A DNA stretch of 5,286 nt from Saprospirales bacterium (GTDB taxonomy: Bacteria; Bacteroidota; Bacteroidia; Chitinophagales; Saprospiraceae), in contig DLXL01000013.1 of NCBI GenBank assembly GCA_003448025.1, positions 5,693 to 10,978 on the forward strand. The letters run 5' to 3'. A program made the position numbers and the translations under genes. Shown here in pieces: positions 1-5,286 of the stretch. Position 1 is the stretch's first letter; every line of letters begins with the position of its first letter. The notes under the pieces are model-generated. The model was not told where the DNA came from. It was given only the letters and a program-made list of their open reading frames with translations, and made no database searches.

Positions 1-105
1 GATCGGGAAACCGGTTATGCCAGCGGGGCTGAAATGTATATGATCAAACCATTTGAAAACGAAGATTTGGTAGCTGCGGTTAATGAAATGATGGCTTACG
101 GATGA
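1..105 (+). CDS. C-terminal end of a response-regulator receiver (REC) domain, 5' part outside the window
   Basis: Frame 1 is open from the window edge to a TGA at 103-105 and gives 34 residues. They contain the end of a CheY-like receiver fold: a GAEMYMIKPF stretch (residues 9-18) that matches the family's G-A-x-x-Y-x-x-K-P-F strand 5, followed by a helix-5 segment ending in VNEMMAYG. The Lys at visible residue 16 is the invariant receiver lysine that contacts the phosphorylated Asp, and the following Pro is also typical. The protein stops about 18 residues after this lysine, so no DNA-binding output domain follows. It is therefore either a stand-alone receiver or the C-terminal receiver of a hybrid histidine kinase, and the missing 5' part would decide. 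The gene ends about 45 bases before an intrinsic terminator and is probably not co-transcribed with the synthetase downstream. Confidence 0.8.
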   Translation, partial: DRETGYASGAEMYMIKPFENEDLVAAVNEMMAYG

Positions 106-150
106 ATTAATGTATCACGGTTGCCAATCAAAATGCTTCCATAAAGATTT

Positions 151-186
151 ACTCAGACACAAAGATTGAGTCTGGGTCTTTTTTTT
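151..186 (+). terminator. Rho-independent terminator after the receiver gene
   Basis: An 8-base-pair stem is formed by 151-158 (ACTCAGAC) and 170-177 (GTCTGGGT), with one G-T wobble and an 11-base loop. It is followed after one base by a run of eight T (179-186). Upstream A-rich bases (143-147, AAAGA) can extend pairing into the T tract, so some termination on the minus strand is possible. It separates the receiver gene from the downstream synthetase. Confidence 0.8.
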
Positions 187-203
187 GAAAAATAATTCTA
201 AAA

Positions 204-219
204 ATATAGATAACTATAT
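204..219. repeat. AT-rich inverted repeat upstream of the synthetase promoter box
   Basis: ATATAG (204-209) and CTATAT (214-219) are perfect reverse complements separated by ATAA. The dyad ends 11 bases before the TAnnTTTG box at 231-238, a place where an activator or repressor could bind. The surroundings are strongly AT-rich, so a six-base repeat could arise by chance. Confidence 0.3.
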
Positions 220-230
220 GTATTGTTTTG

Positions 231-238
231 TAGCTTTG
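231..238 (+). promoter_or_regulatory. Bacteroidota-type -7 promoter element (TAnnTTTG)
   Basis: TAGCTTTG matches the TAnnTTTG -7 consensus of the primary sigma factor of Bacteroidota at every defined position. Transcription would start a few bases downstream, leaving a leader of about 25-30 bases before the ATG at 272. I see no clear TTG/TTTG -33 element at the expected distance, so the promoter may be weak or dependent on an activator. No Shine-Dalgarno sequence precedes the ATG, which is normal for this phylum. Confidence 0.6.
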
Positions 239-271
239 CCATAACTAAAAATCAACCGCCCGACCTAATTT

Positions 272-2167
272 ATGCCTTACGAATCTACCTATCAGCAGAG
301 CATTACGGATGCTGAGCAATTTTGGGCTAAACAGGCAAATGATATTGACTGGTTTAATAAGCCTCAGCAGATCCTGTCGCAGGATGAAGATGGATTGTAC
401 CGCTGGTTTTCAGATGGGATACTCAATACCTGTCATTTAGCACTCGATTACCACGTAGCAAACGGCCGCGGTGACCAGGATGCACTTATCTACGACTCAC
501 CAGTCACGCAGGGATTTGCACGGTACACCTATCGGGATTTGCTGACAGAAACATCCCGTTTGGCAGGAGCGCTACAATCCCTTGGAGTAGGGTATGGCGA
601 CCGGGTGATTATTTACATGCCAATGGTGCCACAGGTGGTTTTTGCTATGCTGGCCTGTGCAAGGCTTGGCGCTATACACTCAGTGGTATTTGGCGGTTTT
701 GCAGCCCATGAACTGGCCTTGCGCATTGATGATGCCAAACCCAAGGTCATAATGACCGCCTCCGCCGGGATAGAATTTGATAAAATTCTGCCTTATAAGC
801 CTATTGTTGACAAGGCCATGAGCGAAGCGCACCATCAGGTAGATAAAGTAGTTGTTTTTCAACGCTGGATGCACAGAGCCGTGTTGAATGATGAAACGGA
901 ACTTGACTGGGATTCGCTGGTAGCCAATGCAAAACCCGTTGGATGCACTCCGGTAAAGGCCACGGATCCATTGTATATTTTGTATACCAGTGGAACAACA
1001 GGCAAACCTAAAGGGATTGTCCGGGATAACGGTGGTCATGCTGTTGCATTGAAATATTCCATGAAGCAGGTGTACCAAGTACAAGCTGGCGACGTTTTCT
1101 GGGCTGCGAGTGACGTAGGCTGGGTAGTTGGTCATTCTTACATCGTATATGCTCCGCTAATAGCAGGATGTACCACCATTTTATATGAGGGCAAACCTGT
1201 TCGAACCCCCGATGCGGGCGCTTTTTGGCGGGTGATTTCAGATTATCAGGTAAAGACTTTTTTCACCGCTCCAACCGGTATTCGTGCCATTAAAAAAGAA
1301 GATTCGGAGGGATTGTTGAAACAGAAATATGATTTATCCTGTCTGAAATATGTGTTTTTGGCAGGAGAAAGATGCGATGTTGCAACCCTGGAATGGGTAA
1401 AAGAATTGCTGGATATCCCGGTTATTGACCATTGGTGGCAAACAGAAAGTGGCTGGCCAATGCTGGCTACTCCAATTGATCATGGCGTAGTGCATGAAGT
1501 CAAACCAGGTTCAGCAGGCAGACCAGTCCCCGGCTTCCAGGTACATATACTGGATCACGACGGGCATGTGTTGCCCCGTGGGGCAGAGGGAGCCGTTGCC
1601 ATTCAATTACCTATGCCACCCGGTTGTCTGCCTACACTTTGGCAGGCAACAGACCGATTTAAGGAAAGTTACCTGGAGGTATATCCAGGTCATTACTTCA
1701 CCGGCGATGGCGGATATCAGGATGCAGATGGTTATACCTATATCACCGGCCGAATTGATGATGTGATCAATGTTGCCGGACATCGTCTTTCAACTTCAGA
1801 TATGGAAGAAATTGTTGCATCGCACCCTGCAGTGGCAGAATGTGCTGTCATTGGCGTGGAAAATGAATTGAAAGGGCAGGTGCCTGTTGGCTTTGTAGTG
1901 CTGAAATCTGGTTTTGACGTTACGGAAACGGGATTGGAGAATGACTTGATAAAGATGGTGCGAGAGCAGTTGGGCGCCGTGGCTTGTTTCAAAAAGGCAT
2001 TGATAGTCAAACGATTGCCTAAAACAAGAAGTGGCAAAATACTACGAAAGGTGATGCGACATATTGCAGATGAAAAGCCTTATCATGTGCCTTCAACCAT
2101 TGAAGATCTGACCGTGTTGGAAGAAATAGGTGAAGTGTGCGTGCACCAGTCATTCAAACAGATTTGA
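272..2167 (+). CDS. prpE: Propionyl-CoA synthetase-like (ACSS3/PrpE-type) short-chain acyl-CoA synthetase
   Basis: This is an AMP-forming acyl-CoA synthetase of 631 residues, close to the length of PrpE and human ACSS3. It would convert a short-chain acid, most likely propionate, with ATP and CoA to acyl-CoA, AMP and PPi in the cytoplasm. In order it shows the N-terminal ACS domain (MPYESTYQQSI, like the PrpE start), the P-loop YTSGTTGKPKG (238-248), the pocket motif GWVVGHSY (283-290), AGERCDV (364-370), WWQTESGWP (388-396), TGDGG (477-481), the hinge GRIDD with Asp496, GHR with Arg505, and the catalytic Lys589 in PKTRSGK. Where acetyl-CoA synthetase has Thr311 and Val386 (Salmonella numbering), it has Val286 and Ala364, as PrpE and ACSS3 do. 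The GERCD motif and the KPYHVPSTIED tail (602-612) resemble ACSS3 more than enterobacterial PrpE. The ATG at 272 is chosen because its N-terminus aligns with the family. No prp cycle genes are adjacent, so the substrate is inferred; acetate or butyrate activity is possible. Confidence 0.88.
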   Translation: MPYESTYQQSITDAEQFWAKQANDIDWFNKPQQILSQDEDGLYRWFSDGILNTCHLALDYHVANGRGDQDALIYDSPVTQGFARYTYRDLLTETSRLAGALQSLGVGYGDRVIIYMPMVPQVVFAMLACARLGAIHSVVFGGFAAHELALRIDDAKPKVIMTASAGIEFDKILPYKPIVDKAMSEAHHQVDKVVVFQRWMHRAVLNDETELDWDSLVANAKPVGCTPVKATDPLYILYTSGTTGKPKGIVRDNGGHAVALKYSMKQVYQVQAGDVFWAASDVGWVVGHSYIVYAPLIAGCTTILYEGKPVRTPDAGAFWRVISDYQVKTFFTAPTGIRAIKKEDSEGLLKQKYDLSCLKYVFLAGERCDVATLEWVKELLDIPVIDHWWQTESGWPMLATPIDHGVVHEVKPGSAGRPVPGFQVHILDHDGHVLPRGAEGAVAIQLPMPPGCLPTLWQATDRFKESYLEVYPGHYFTGDGGYQDADGYTYITGRIDDVINVAGHRLSTSDMEEIVASHPAVAECAVIGVENELKGQVPVGFVVLKSGFDVTETGLENDLIKMVREQLGAVACFKKALIVKRLPKTRSGKILRKVMRHIADEKPYHVPSTIEDLTVLEEIGEVCVHQSFKQI

Positions 2168-2216
2168 ATGCAACATGCTCTAAATACGTTTTGTTTTGAT
2201 TTTTAATTGAACATCG

Positions 2217-2248
2217 CCCGGGGAGGAGAGGTAACTTTCGGCCCCGGG
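2217..2248 (+). other. GC-rich hairpin with a GNRA-type tetraloop in the prpE-acs spacer
   Basis: CCCGGGG (2217-2223) pairs with CCCCGGG (2242-2248) as a seven-pair all-GC stem. After a 2x2 internal loop (AG opposite GG), 2226-2230 (GAGAG) pairs with 2235-2239 (CTTTC) with one G-U wobble, closed by the loop GTAA (2231-2234), which fits GNRA. The right arm also lies in a perfect 10-base DNA palindrome, GCCCCGGGGC (2241-2250). No T-run follows on either strand, so it is not an ordinary intrinsic terminator. It begins 49 bases after the prpE stop and ends 83 bases before the acs ATG. It could stabilise the 3' end of prpE mRNA, act as a processing site in a prpE-acs read-through transcript, or be a protein-binding site. 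The structure is seen by hand pairing; the role is inference. Confidence 0.5.
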
Positions 2249-2255
2249 GCTCAAC

Positions 2256-2267
2256 TGAATATATTCA
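2256..2267. repeat. Perfect 12-base palindrome upstream of acs
   Basis: TGAATATATTCA is its own reverse complement. It ends nine bases before the candidate promoter box at 2277-2284, so it would overlap the region where sigma contacts the upstream promoter element. A dimeric regulator of acs could bind here. No second copy of the same sequence is found before prpE, and chance occurrence in AT-rich DNA is possible. Confidence 0.35.
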
Positions 2268-2276
2268 AAACTTAAG

Positions 2277-2284
2277 CATTTTTG
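2277..2284 (+). promoter_or_regulatory. Candidate -7 promoter element for acs (near TAnnTTTG)
   Basis: CATTTTTG matches the Bacteroidota TAnnTTTG box at five of six defined positions. The bases that follow (GCCC) resemble those after the prpE box (GCC). It would give a leader of roughly 40 bases before the ATG at 2332. A second near match, TAACTTTC (2232-2239), lies inside the GC-rich hairpin and is less convincing. No -33 element is evident. If real, acs has its own promoter and is not only read through from prpE. Confidence 0.35.
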
Positions 2285-2331
2285 CCCCATATCCCATACT
2301 ACGATCATTGTTCAACGAAATCATACCAACC

Positions 2332-4230
2332 ATGACATTGCAAATTAAAACCTTGGATCAATACCGGGAAGTCTATGAACGGTCTGTGACTGATCCGGAA
2401 ACTTTCTGGGCTGAACAAGCCGCTTCTTTTCAATGGCGTAAACCTTGGAAACAGGTCCTCAAGTGGAATTTTCGCGAACCCAAAGTTAAATGGTTTGTGG
2501 GCGGAAAACTGAACATTACAGAAAACGTGTTGGATCGCCACCTGGCAACCCGGGCCAAACAAACGGCCATTCTCTGGGAACCCAACGATCCAAAAAACAA
2601 ACCTCGCAAAATAACCTATAAGAAACTCTACCAACAGGTTTGTCAATTTGCTAATGCCTTGAAAGCTCAGGGCATTAAAAAAGGCGATCGGGTGTGCATC
2701 TATATGCCCATGACCCCCGAGCTTGCCATTGCAGTGCTGGCCTGTGCCCGAATTGGTGCTATTCACTCCGTAGTATTTGCCGGTTTTTCTGCAGTTTCTG
2801 TGGCAGATCGCATCAAGGATGCCCAGTGCGTGGCCGTTATTACCTCCGATTTTAATGCGCGCGGCGCTAAAAATATTCCCGTAAAAGCCATTGTGGATGA
2901 AGCACTTACGCTGGGTTGCGACTCTGTAAAAACAGTGATTGTACACAAAAATACCGGCGACCATGTGCACTGGCACAAGGACATAGACATCTGGTGGCAC
3001 GATGCCATTGAAGGGAAACGTAAAACCTGCAAGGCTCAGCAAATGGACTCCGAAGATCCGCTGTTTATTCTTTACACCAGCGGCTCCACCGGAAAACCCA
3101 AAGGGGTGGTGCATACTCATGGAGGCTACATGGTGTACACAGAATTTACATTTCGGAATGTGTTCCAGTACAGCGAAGGAGATGTGTATTGGTGTACCGC
3201 AGATGTAGGTTGGATTACCGGACACTCTTATATCATTTATGGGCCATTACTTTCGGGTGCCACCAGCCTGATGTTTGAAGGTGTCCCCACTTTCCCCGAT
3301 GCAGGTCGTTTCTGGGACGTAATCAAACGGCATAAAGTAAATATCTTCTATACAGCTCCTACGGCGATTCGCGCCTTAATGGCAGCAGGCGATCGCTTTG
3401 TGAAAGGGCGACGCATGCCCTCCCTTAAAGTGTTGGGCACGGTAGGAGAACCGATCAATGAAGAAGCCTGGAACTGGTACAATGAACGTATCGGTAAAAA
3501 AAGATGCCCAATTGTTGACACATGGTGGCAAACAGAAACGGGAGGCATCCTGATAACACCAATTGCTGGGATTACGCCAACCAAGCCATGTTTTGCTACC
3601 CTTCCACTTCCCGGGGTACAGCCAATTCTGGTTGACGCCAATGGCAAAGAGCTTAAAGGAAATGATGTAGAGGGGCTCCTTTGCATTAAATATCCATGGC
3701 CCAGCATCCTGCGCACTACCTGGGGTGATCATGAACGCTGCCGGCAAAACTATTTTGCGGCATTTAAAAATCTGTATTTCACCGGCGATGGCGCCCGCAG
3801 AGACCACGACGGGTACTACCGGATAATTGGTCGGGTAGATGATGTAATCAACGTAAGTGGTCACCGAATTGGCACCGCCGAGGTGGAAGATGCCATCAAC
3901 AAGCACGAAAATATTGTAGAAAGTGCTGTTGTTGGATATCCACATGATATCAAAGGGCAAGGCATTTACGCATATGTGATCACCAACCACATCATCGAAC
4001 ACACCGAGGTTTTCAGGAAAGAGGTGCTGGAAGTAGTCACCAAAGAAATCGGGCCTATTGCCAAGCCGGATGTGATCCAGATCGTGCCTGGATTGCCCAA
4101 AACCCGTTCCGGTAAAATCATGCGGCGCATTTTGAGGAAAATCGCTGAAGGGGATACTTCCAGTCTCGGTGATACATCTACTTTACTAGACCCGTCGGTG
4201 GTGGATACGATCAGAGAAGGTGCCATCTGA
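2332..4230 (+). CDS. acs: Acetyl-CoA synthetase (AMP-forming)
   Basis: The 632-residue protein follows the canonical Acs plan and activates acetate with ATP and CoA to acetyl-CoA, AMP and PPi in the cytoplasm, feeding the TCA cycle and biosynthesis. Motifs in order are the N-terminal ACS domain with FWAEQA (25-30), the P-loop YTSGSTGKPKG (248-258), TADVGWITGHSY (289-300), VGEP (371-374), DTWWQTETGG (396-405), TGDGARRD (484-491), the hinge GRVDD with Asp503, GHR with Arg512, and PKTRSGK ending in the catalytic Lys595. Thr296, Val371 and Trp399 correspond to Thr311, Val386 and Trp414 of the Salmonella acetate pocket; Ile295 replaces Val310 conservatively. The C-terminal GDTSSLGDTSTLLDPSVV (607-624) is typical of true Acs. 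The frame is open to a TTG at 2308, but the ATG at 2332 fits the family length. The PxxxxGK motif is the one acylated by Pat-type enzymes in other bacteria. It lies 164 bases after the prpE-like gene on the same strand. Confidence 0.95.
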   Translation: MTLQIKTLDQYREVYERSVTDPETFWAEQAASFQWRKPWKQVLKWNFREPKVKWFVGGKLNITENVLDRHLATRAKQTAILWEPNDPKNKPRKITYKKLYQQVCQFANALKAQGIKKGDRVCIYMPMTPELAIAVLACARIGAIHSVVFAGFSAVSVADRIKDAQCVAVITSDFNARGAKNIPVKAIVDEALTLGCDSVKTVIVHKNTGDHVHWHKDIDIWWHDAIEGKRKTCKAQQMDSEDPLFILYTSGSTGKPKGVVHTHGGYMVYTEFTFRNVFQYSEGDVYWCTADVGWITGHSYIIYGPLLSGATSLMFEGVPTFPDAGRFWDVIKRHKVNIFYTAPTAIRALMAAGDRFVKGRRMPSLKVLGTVGEPINEEAWNWYNERIGKKRCPIVDTWWQTETGGILITPIAGITPTKPCFATLPLPGVQPILVDANGKELKGNDVEGLLCIKYPWPSILRTTWGDHERCRQNYFAAFKNLYFTGDGARRDHDGYYRIIGRVDDVINVSGHRIGTAEVEDAINKHENIVESAVVGYPHDIKGQGIYAYVITNHIIEHTEVFRKEVLEVVTKEIGPIAKPDVIQIVPGLPKTRSGKIMRRILRKIAEGDTSSLGDTSTLLDPSVVDTIREGAI

Positions 4231-4267
4231 GAATGTCCTAAATAATTTAACCTTTAGTCTTAAAAGC

Positions 4268-4295
4268 GTATAGACATAAACGATATACTGTTTTT
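4268..4295 (+). terminator. Weak candidate terminator in the acs convergent junction
   Basis: GTATA (4268-4272) and TATAC (4284-4288) form a five-pair AT-rich stem with an 11-base loop, followed by TG and five T. The stem is short and unstable, so it is a poor terminator. It is the only T-ended hairpin between acs and the convergent membrane gene. A 10-base palindrome, TAAGCGCTTA (4298-4307), sits next to it at the end of the minus-strand gene. Confidence 0.25.
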
Positions 4296-4296
4296 A

Positions 4297-4920
4297 CTAA
4301 GCGCTTAACTCATCCGCCGTTCTCACATAATAAACTAACCACGATACGGCGCCGAGTAACTTCATCGCATCTTCAAGGAAAGTATCTTTCTCGATAGGAA
4401 GGGGAAGCAAATCAATCACCGTTGATAAGCCGAGGAAGAAGAAAGCGATCGCCAGTGCAATAAAGTCGGAATTGAGCAACTGGTTGCGGTAACGGATAAA
4501 ATAAATCAGATAGATGTTCATATAGGTGAGATACACCATGTTTTCCGAAATACTGAAGTAATGCGGAAACACAAATTCATGGACCTGGTAAAGATCATCC
4601 AGCGTCATCATAAGGGTGATAAGTCCGCTTACGATCAGAAATTCACGGTCGAGGCGACGGACTCCCTTAACCATTCGCGAAGCGGCGTAAAAGCATACCG
4701 TTAGCGCCGCGCTCCAGATAATTATACTGATATTGGAAAACAGGCCCAGGTAAAAAGGAGCACCCATCTTCGCATTCGGATCCTGAGTAAAAGTATCGAG
4801 CGGAATTTCCCGTACCGTGCTGATGAAAATGGACACCAGCAAAGCGAGTATGGTCATCAGCCAGGTGATGAGCAACACCTGGGCGATCGTTCTGATCTTA
4901 ACGCTGATGGGTCGGAACAT
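4297..4920 (-). CDS. Six-helix integral membrane protein of unknown function
   Basis: I do not recognise a named family for this 207-residue protein. Six hydrophobic segments are visible at about 13-35, 64-83, 94-113, 127-143, 152-173 and 182-200. Positive residues (K8, R10; the R82-R92 loop; R143-R145) sit between alternate helices, which predicts both ends in the cytoplasm. Charged residues cluster at the predicted outer ends of helices: DDLYQVHE (Asp108, Asp109, His114, Glu115) at helix 3, Asp170 at helix 5, and Glu183-Asp184 at helix 6, with Lys187 and Gly190 after them. Such a set recalls metal-dependent membrane hydrolases of the CREST type (PAQR/alkaline ceramidase), but the motif order is not clearly theirs and this link is speculative. 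The ATG at 4920 lies 6 bases after the stop of the SHOCT gene, so the two are probably co-transcribed and translationally coupled. No transporter, kinase or peptidase motif is seen. Confidence 0.8.
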   Translation of the reverse strand: MFRPISVKIRTIAQVLLITWLMTILALLVSIFISTVREIPLDTFTQDPNAKMGAPFYLGLFSNISIIIWSAALTVCFYAASRMVKGVRRLDREFLIVSGLITLMMTLDDLYQVHEFVFPHYFSISENMVYLTYMNIYLIYFIRYRNQLLNSDFIALAIAFFFLGLSTVIDLLPLPIEKDTFLEDAMKLLGAVSWLVYYVRTADELSA

Positions 4921-4926
4921 AGCTAT

Positions 4927-5286
4927 TTACTCGCCCAGTATCTGGCGCTTCTGAAGGTTAAACTCTTCCTCTGTGAGTAAGCCCCGGTCGCGGAGGCTGC
5001 CCAACTTCTGAATACGATCGAGGCGGTGATCAAACGAGGGCTCGGGGCCATCGGGGCTTGCACTCCAGCGGCCGCGGGAATTGAATCCCGGCTCGCTGCG
5101 CTTACGCAAGTACATCCATCCCAGTGAAACAACAAGTAAAATACCTACCACAACATTGATTATAAAAAGAATGGAATTGGTATGTAAGGATTGCAGGTTA
5201 TCTCCGCGCAGGTCGGATAGTTCAGCATTATAATTACGTATCTCCTCACGGCGCCGACTAAGGTCGTTCTGCAATTGAAGGAACTG
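4927..5286 (-). CDS. Membrane-anchored coiled-coil protein with C-terminal SHOCT domain, N-terminus outside the window
   Basis: The frame is open from the window edge to a TAA at 4927-4929 and gives 119 visible residues. There is no ATG start in the visible part, and a TTG at 5272-5274 is more likely an internal leucine codon. Residues 1-33 show a heptad pattern (F2, L5, L9, I16, Y19, L23, L26) typical of a coiled coil. A single transmembrane helix follows at about 38-60, then basic residues (RKR), a Gly/Pro/Ser-rich linker (about 63-87), and a SHOCT-like end: LDRIQKLGSLRDRGLLTEEE and the following FNLQKRQIL. SHOCT is a short helical C-terminal module of unclear, possibly oligomerising, role. 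The basic stretch after the helix suggests that SHOCT is cytoplasmic and the coiled coil is outside. It is the upstream gene of the pair with the six-helix protein. The full N-terminal domain, which would define its function, is not visible. Confidence 0.75.
   Translation of the reverse strand, partial: QFLQLQNDLSRRREEIRNYNAELSDLRGDNLQSLHTNSILFIINVVVGILLVVSLGWMYLRKRSEPGFNSRGRWSASPDGPEPSFDHRLDRIQKLGSLRDRGLLTEEEFNLQKRQILGE

Noticed and set aside
2217..2250. GC hairpin as a Rho-independent terminator of the prpE-like gene
   Set aside because: No T-run follows the stem on either strand, so it lacks a defining part of an intrinsic terminator.
2308..2331. TTG start eight codons upstream of the acs ATG
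   Set aside because: The extra residues (MFNEIIPT) have no counterpart in the Acs family, and the ATG at 2332 gives a normal N-terminus; it would also shorten the leader after the candidate promoter box.
2305..3225. A 306-codon open frame on the minus strand inside acs
   Set aside because: It lies fully antisense to a well-conserved acs coding frame, its translation has no recognisable domain, and its His/Cys/Phe-rich composition is typical of a reverse-frame shadow.
1433..3793. Short identical stretches shared by the two synthetase genes (16 bases at 1433-1448 and 3523-3538; 16 bases at 1697-1712 and 3778-3793)
   Set aside because: They encode the universal WWQTE and FTGDG motifs; matching codons at such conserved sites do not require recent duplication or gene conversion.
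3389..4452. Two GCGATCGC octamers (3389-3396 and 4445-4452), like the cyanobacterial HIP1 repeat
   Set aside because: Only two copies occur, both inside coding sequence, and the promoter boxes point to Bacteroidota, not cyanobacteria.
5272..5274. TTG as the true start of the SHOCT gene
   Set aside because: The frame stays open to the window edge, and the coiled-coil heptads continue through this codon (F2, L5, L9), so the leucine is probably internal.

Overview
The window looks like a piece of chromosome from a member of the Bacteroidota, probably Chitinophagales/Sphingobacteriia-like. This is inferred from promoter boxes of the TAnnTTTG type directly before genes, from ATG starts with no Shine-Dalgarno sequence, and from the style of the encoded proteins. 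No rRNA, tRNA, phage, IS or CRISPR feature is visible. The genus cannot be fixed from the sequence alone.

Layout, left to right. Positions 1-105 hold the last 34 codons of a response-regulator receiver domain, closed by a good intrinsic terminator (151-186). After a promoter-like box (231-238) comes a 631-residue acyl-CoA synthetase (272-2167). Its pocket and signature residues point to the propionyl-CoA synthetase/ACSS3 branch, not to acetyl-CoA synthetase. A 164-base spacer (2168-2331) holds a GC-rich hairpin that can close with a GNRA tetraloop, a perfect 12-base palindrome and a weaker promoter-like box. It is followed by a canonical 632-residue acetyl-CoA synthetase, acs (2332-4230). A short convergent junction (4231-4296) separates acs from two minus-strand genes. 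These are a membrane-anchored protein with a coiled coil and a C-terminal SHOCT domain (4927-5286, cut by the window edge) and, 6 bases downstream of it, a six-helix membrane protein of unknown function (4297-4920).

The two synthetases are paralogues that each turn a short-chain carboxylate into its CoA thioester with ATP, forming AMP and PPi. Side by side they would feed acetate (acs) and probably propionate (prpE-like) into central metabolism. Both keep the catalytic lysine motif that is a target of reversible lysine acylation in this family, but no acyltransferase or deacylase lies in the window. The convergent pair looks like a separate operon. Its membrane protein has Asp, His and Glu residues gathered at the predicted outer ends of three helices, which suggests a metal-binding or catalytic site. 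It is the least explained part of the window. The enzymes themselves belong to well-known families, and I see no clear evidence of a wholly new multi-gene system.
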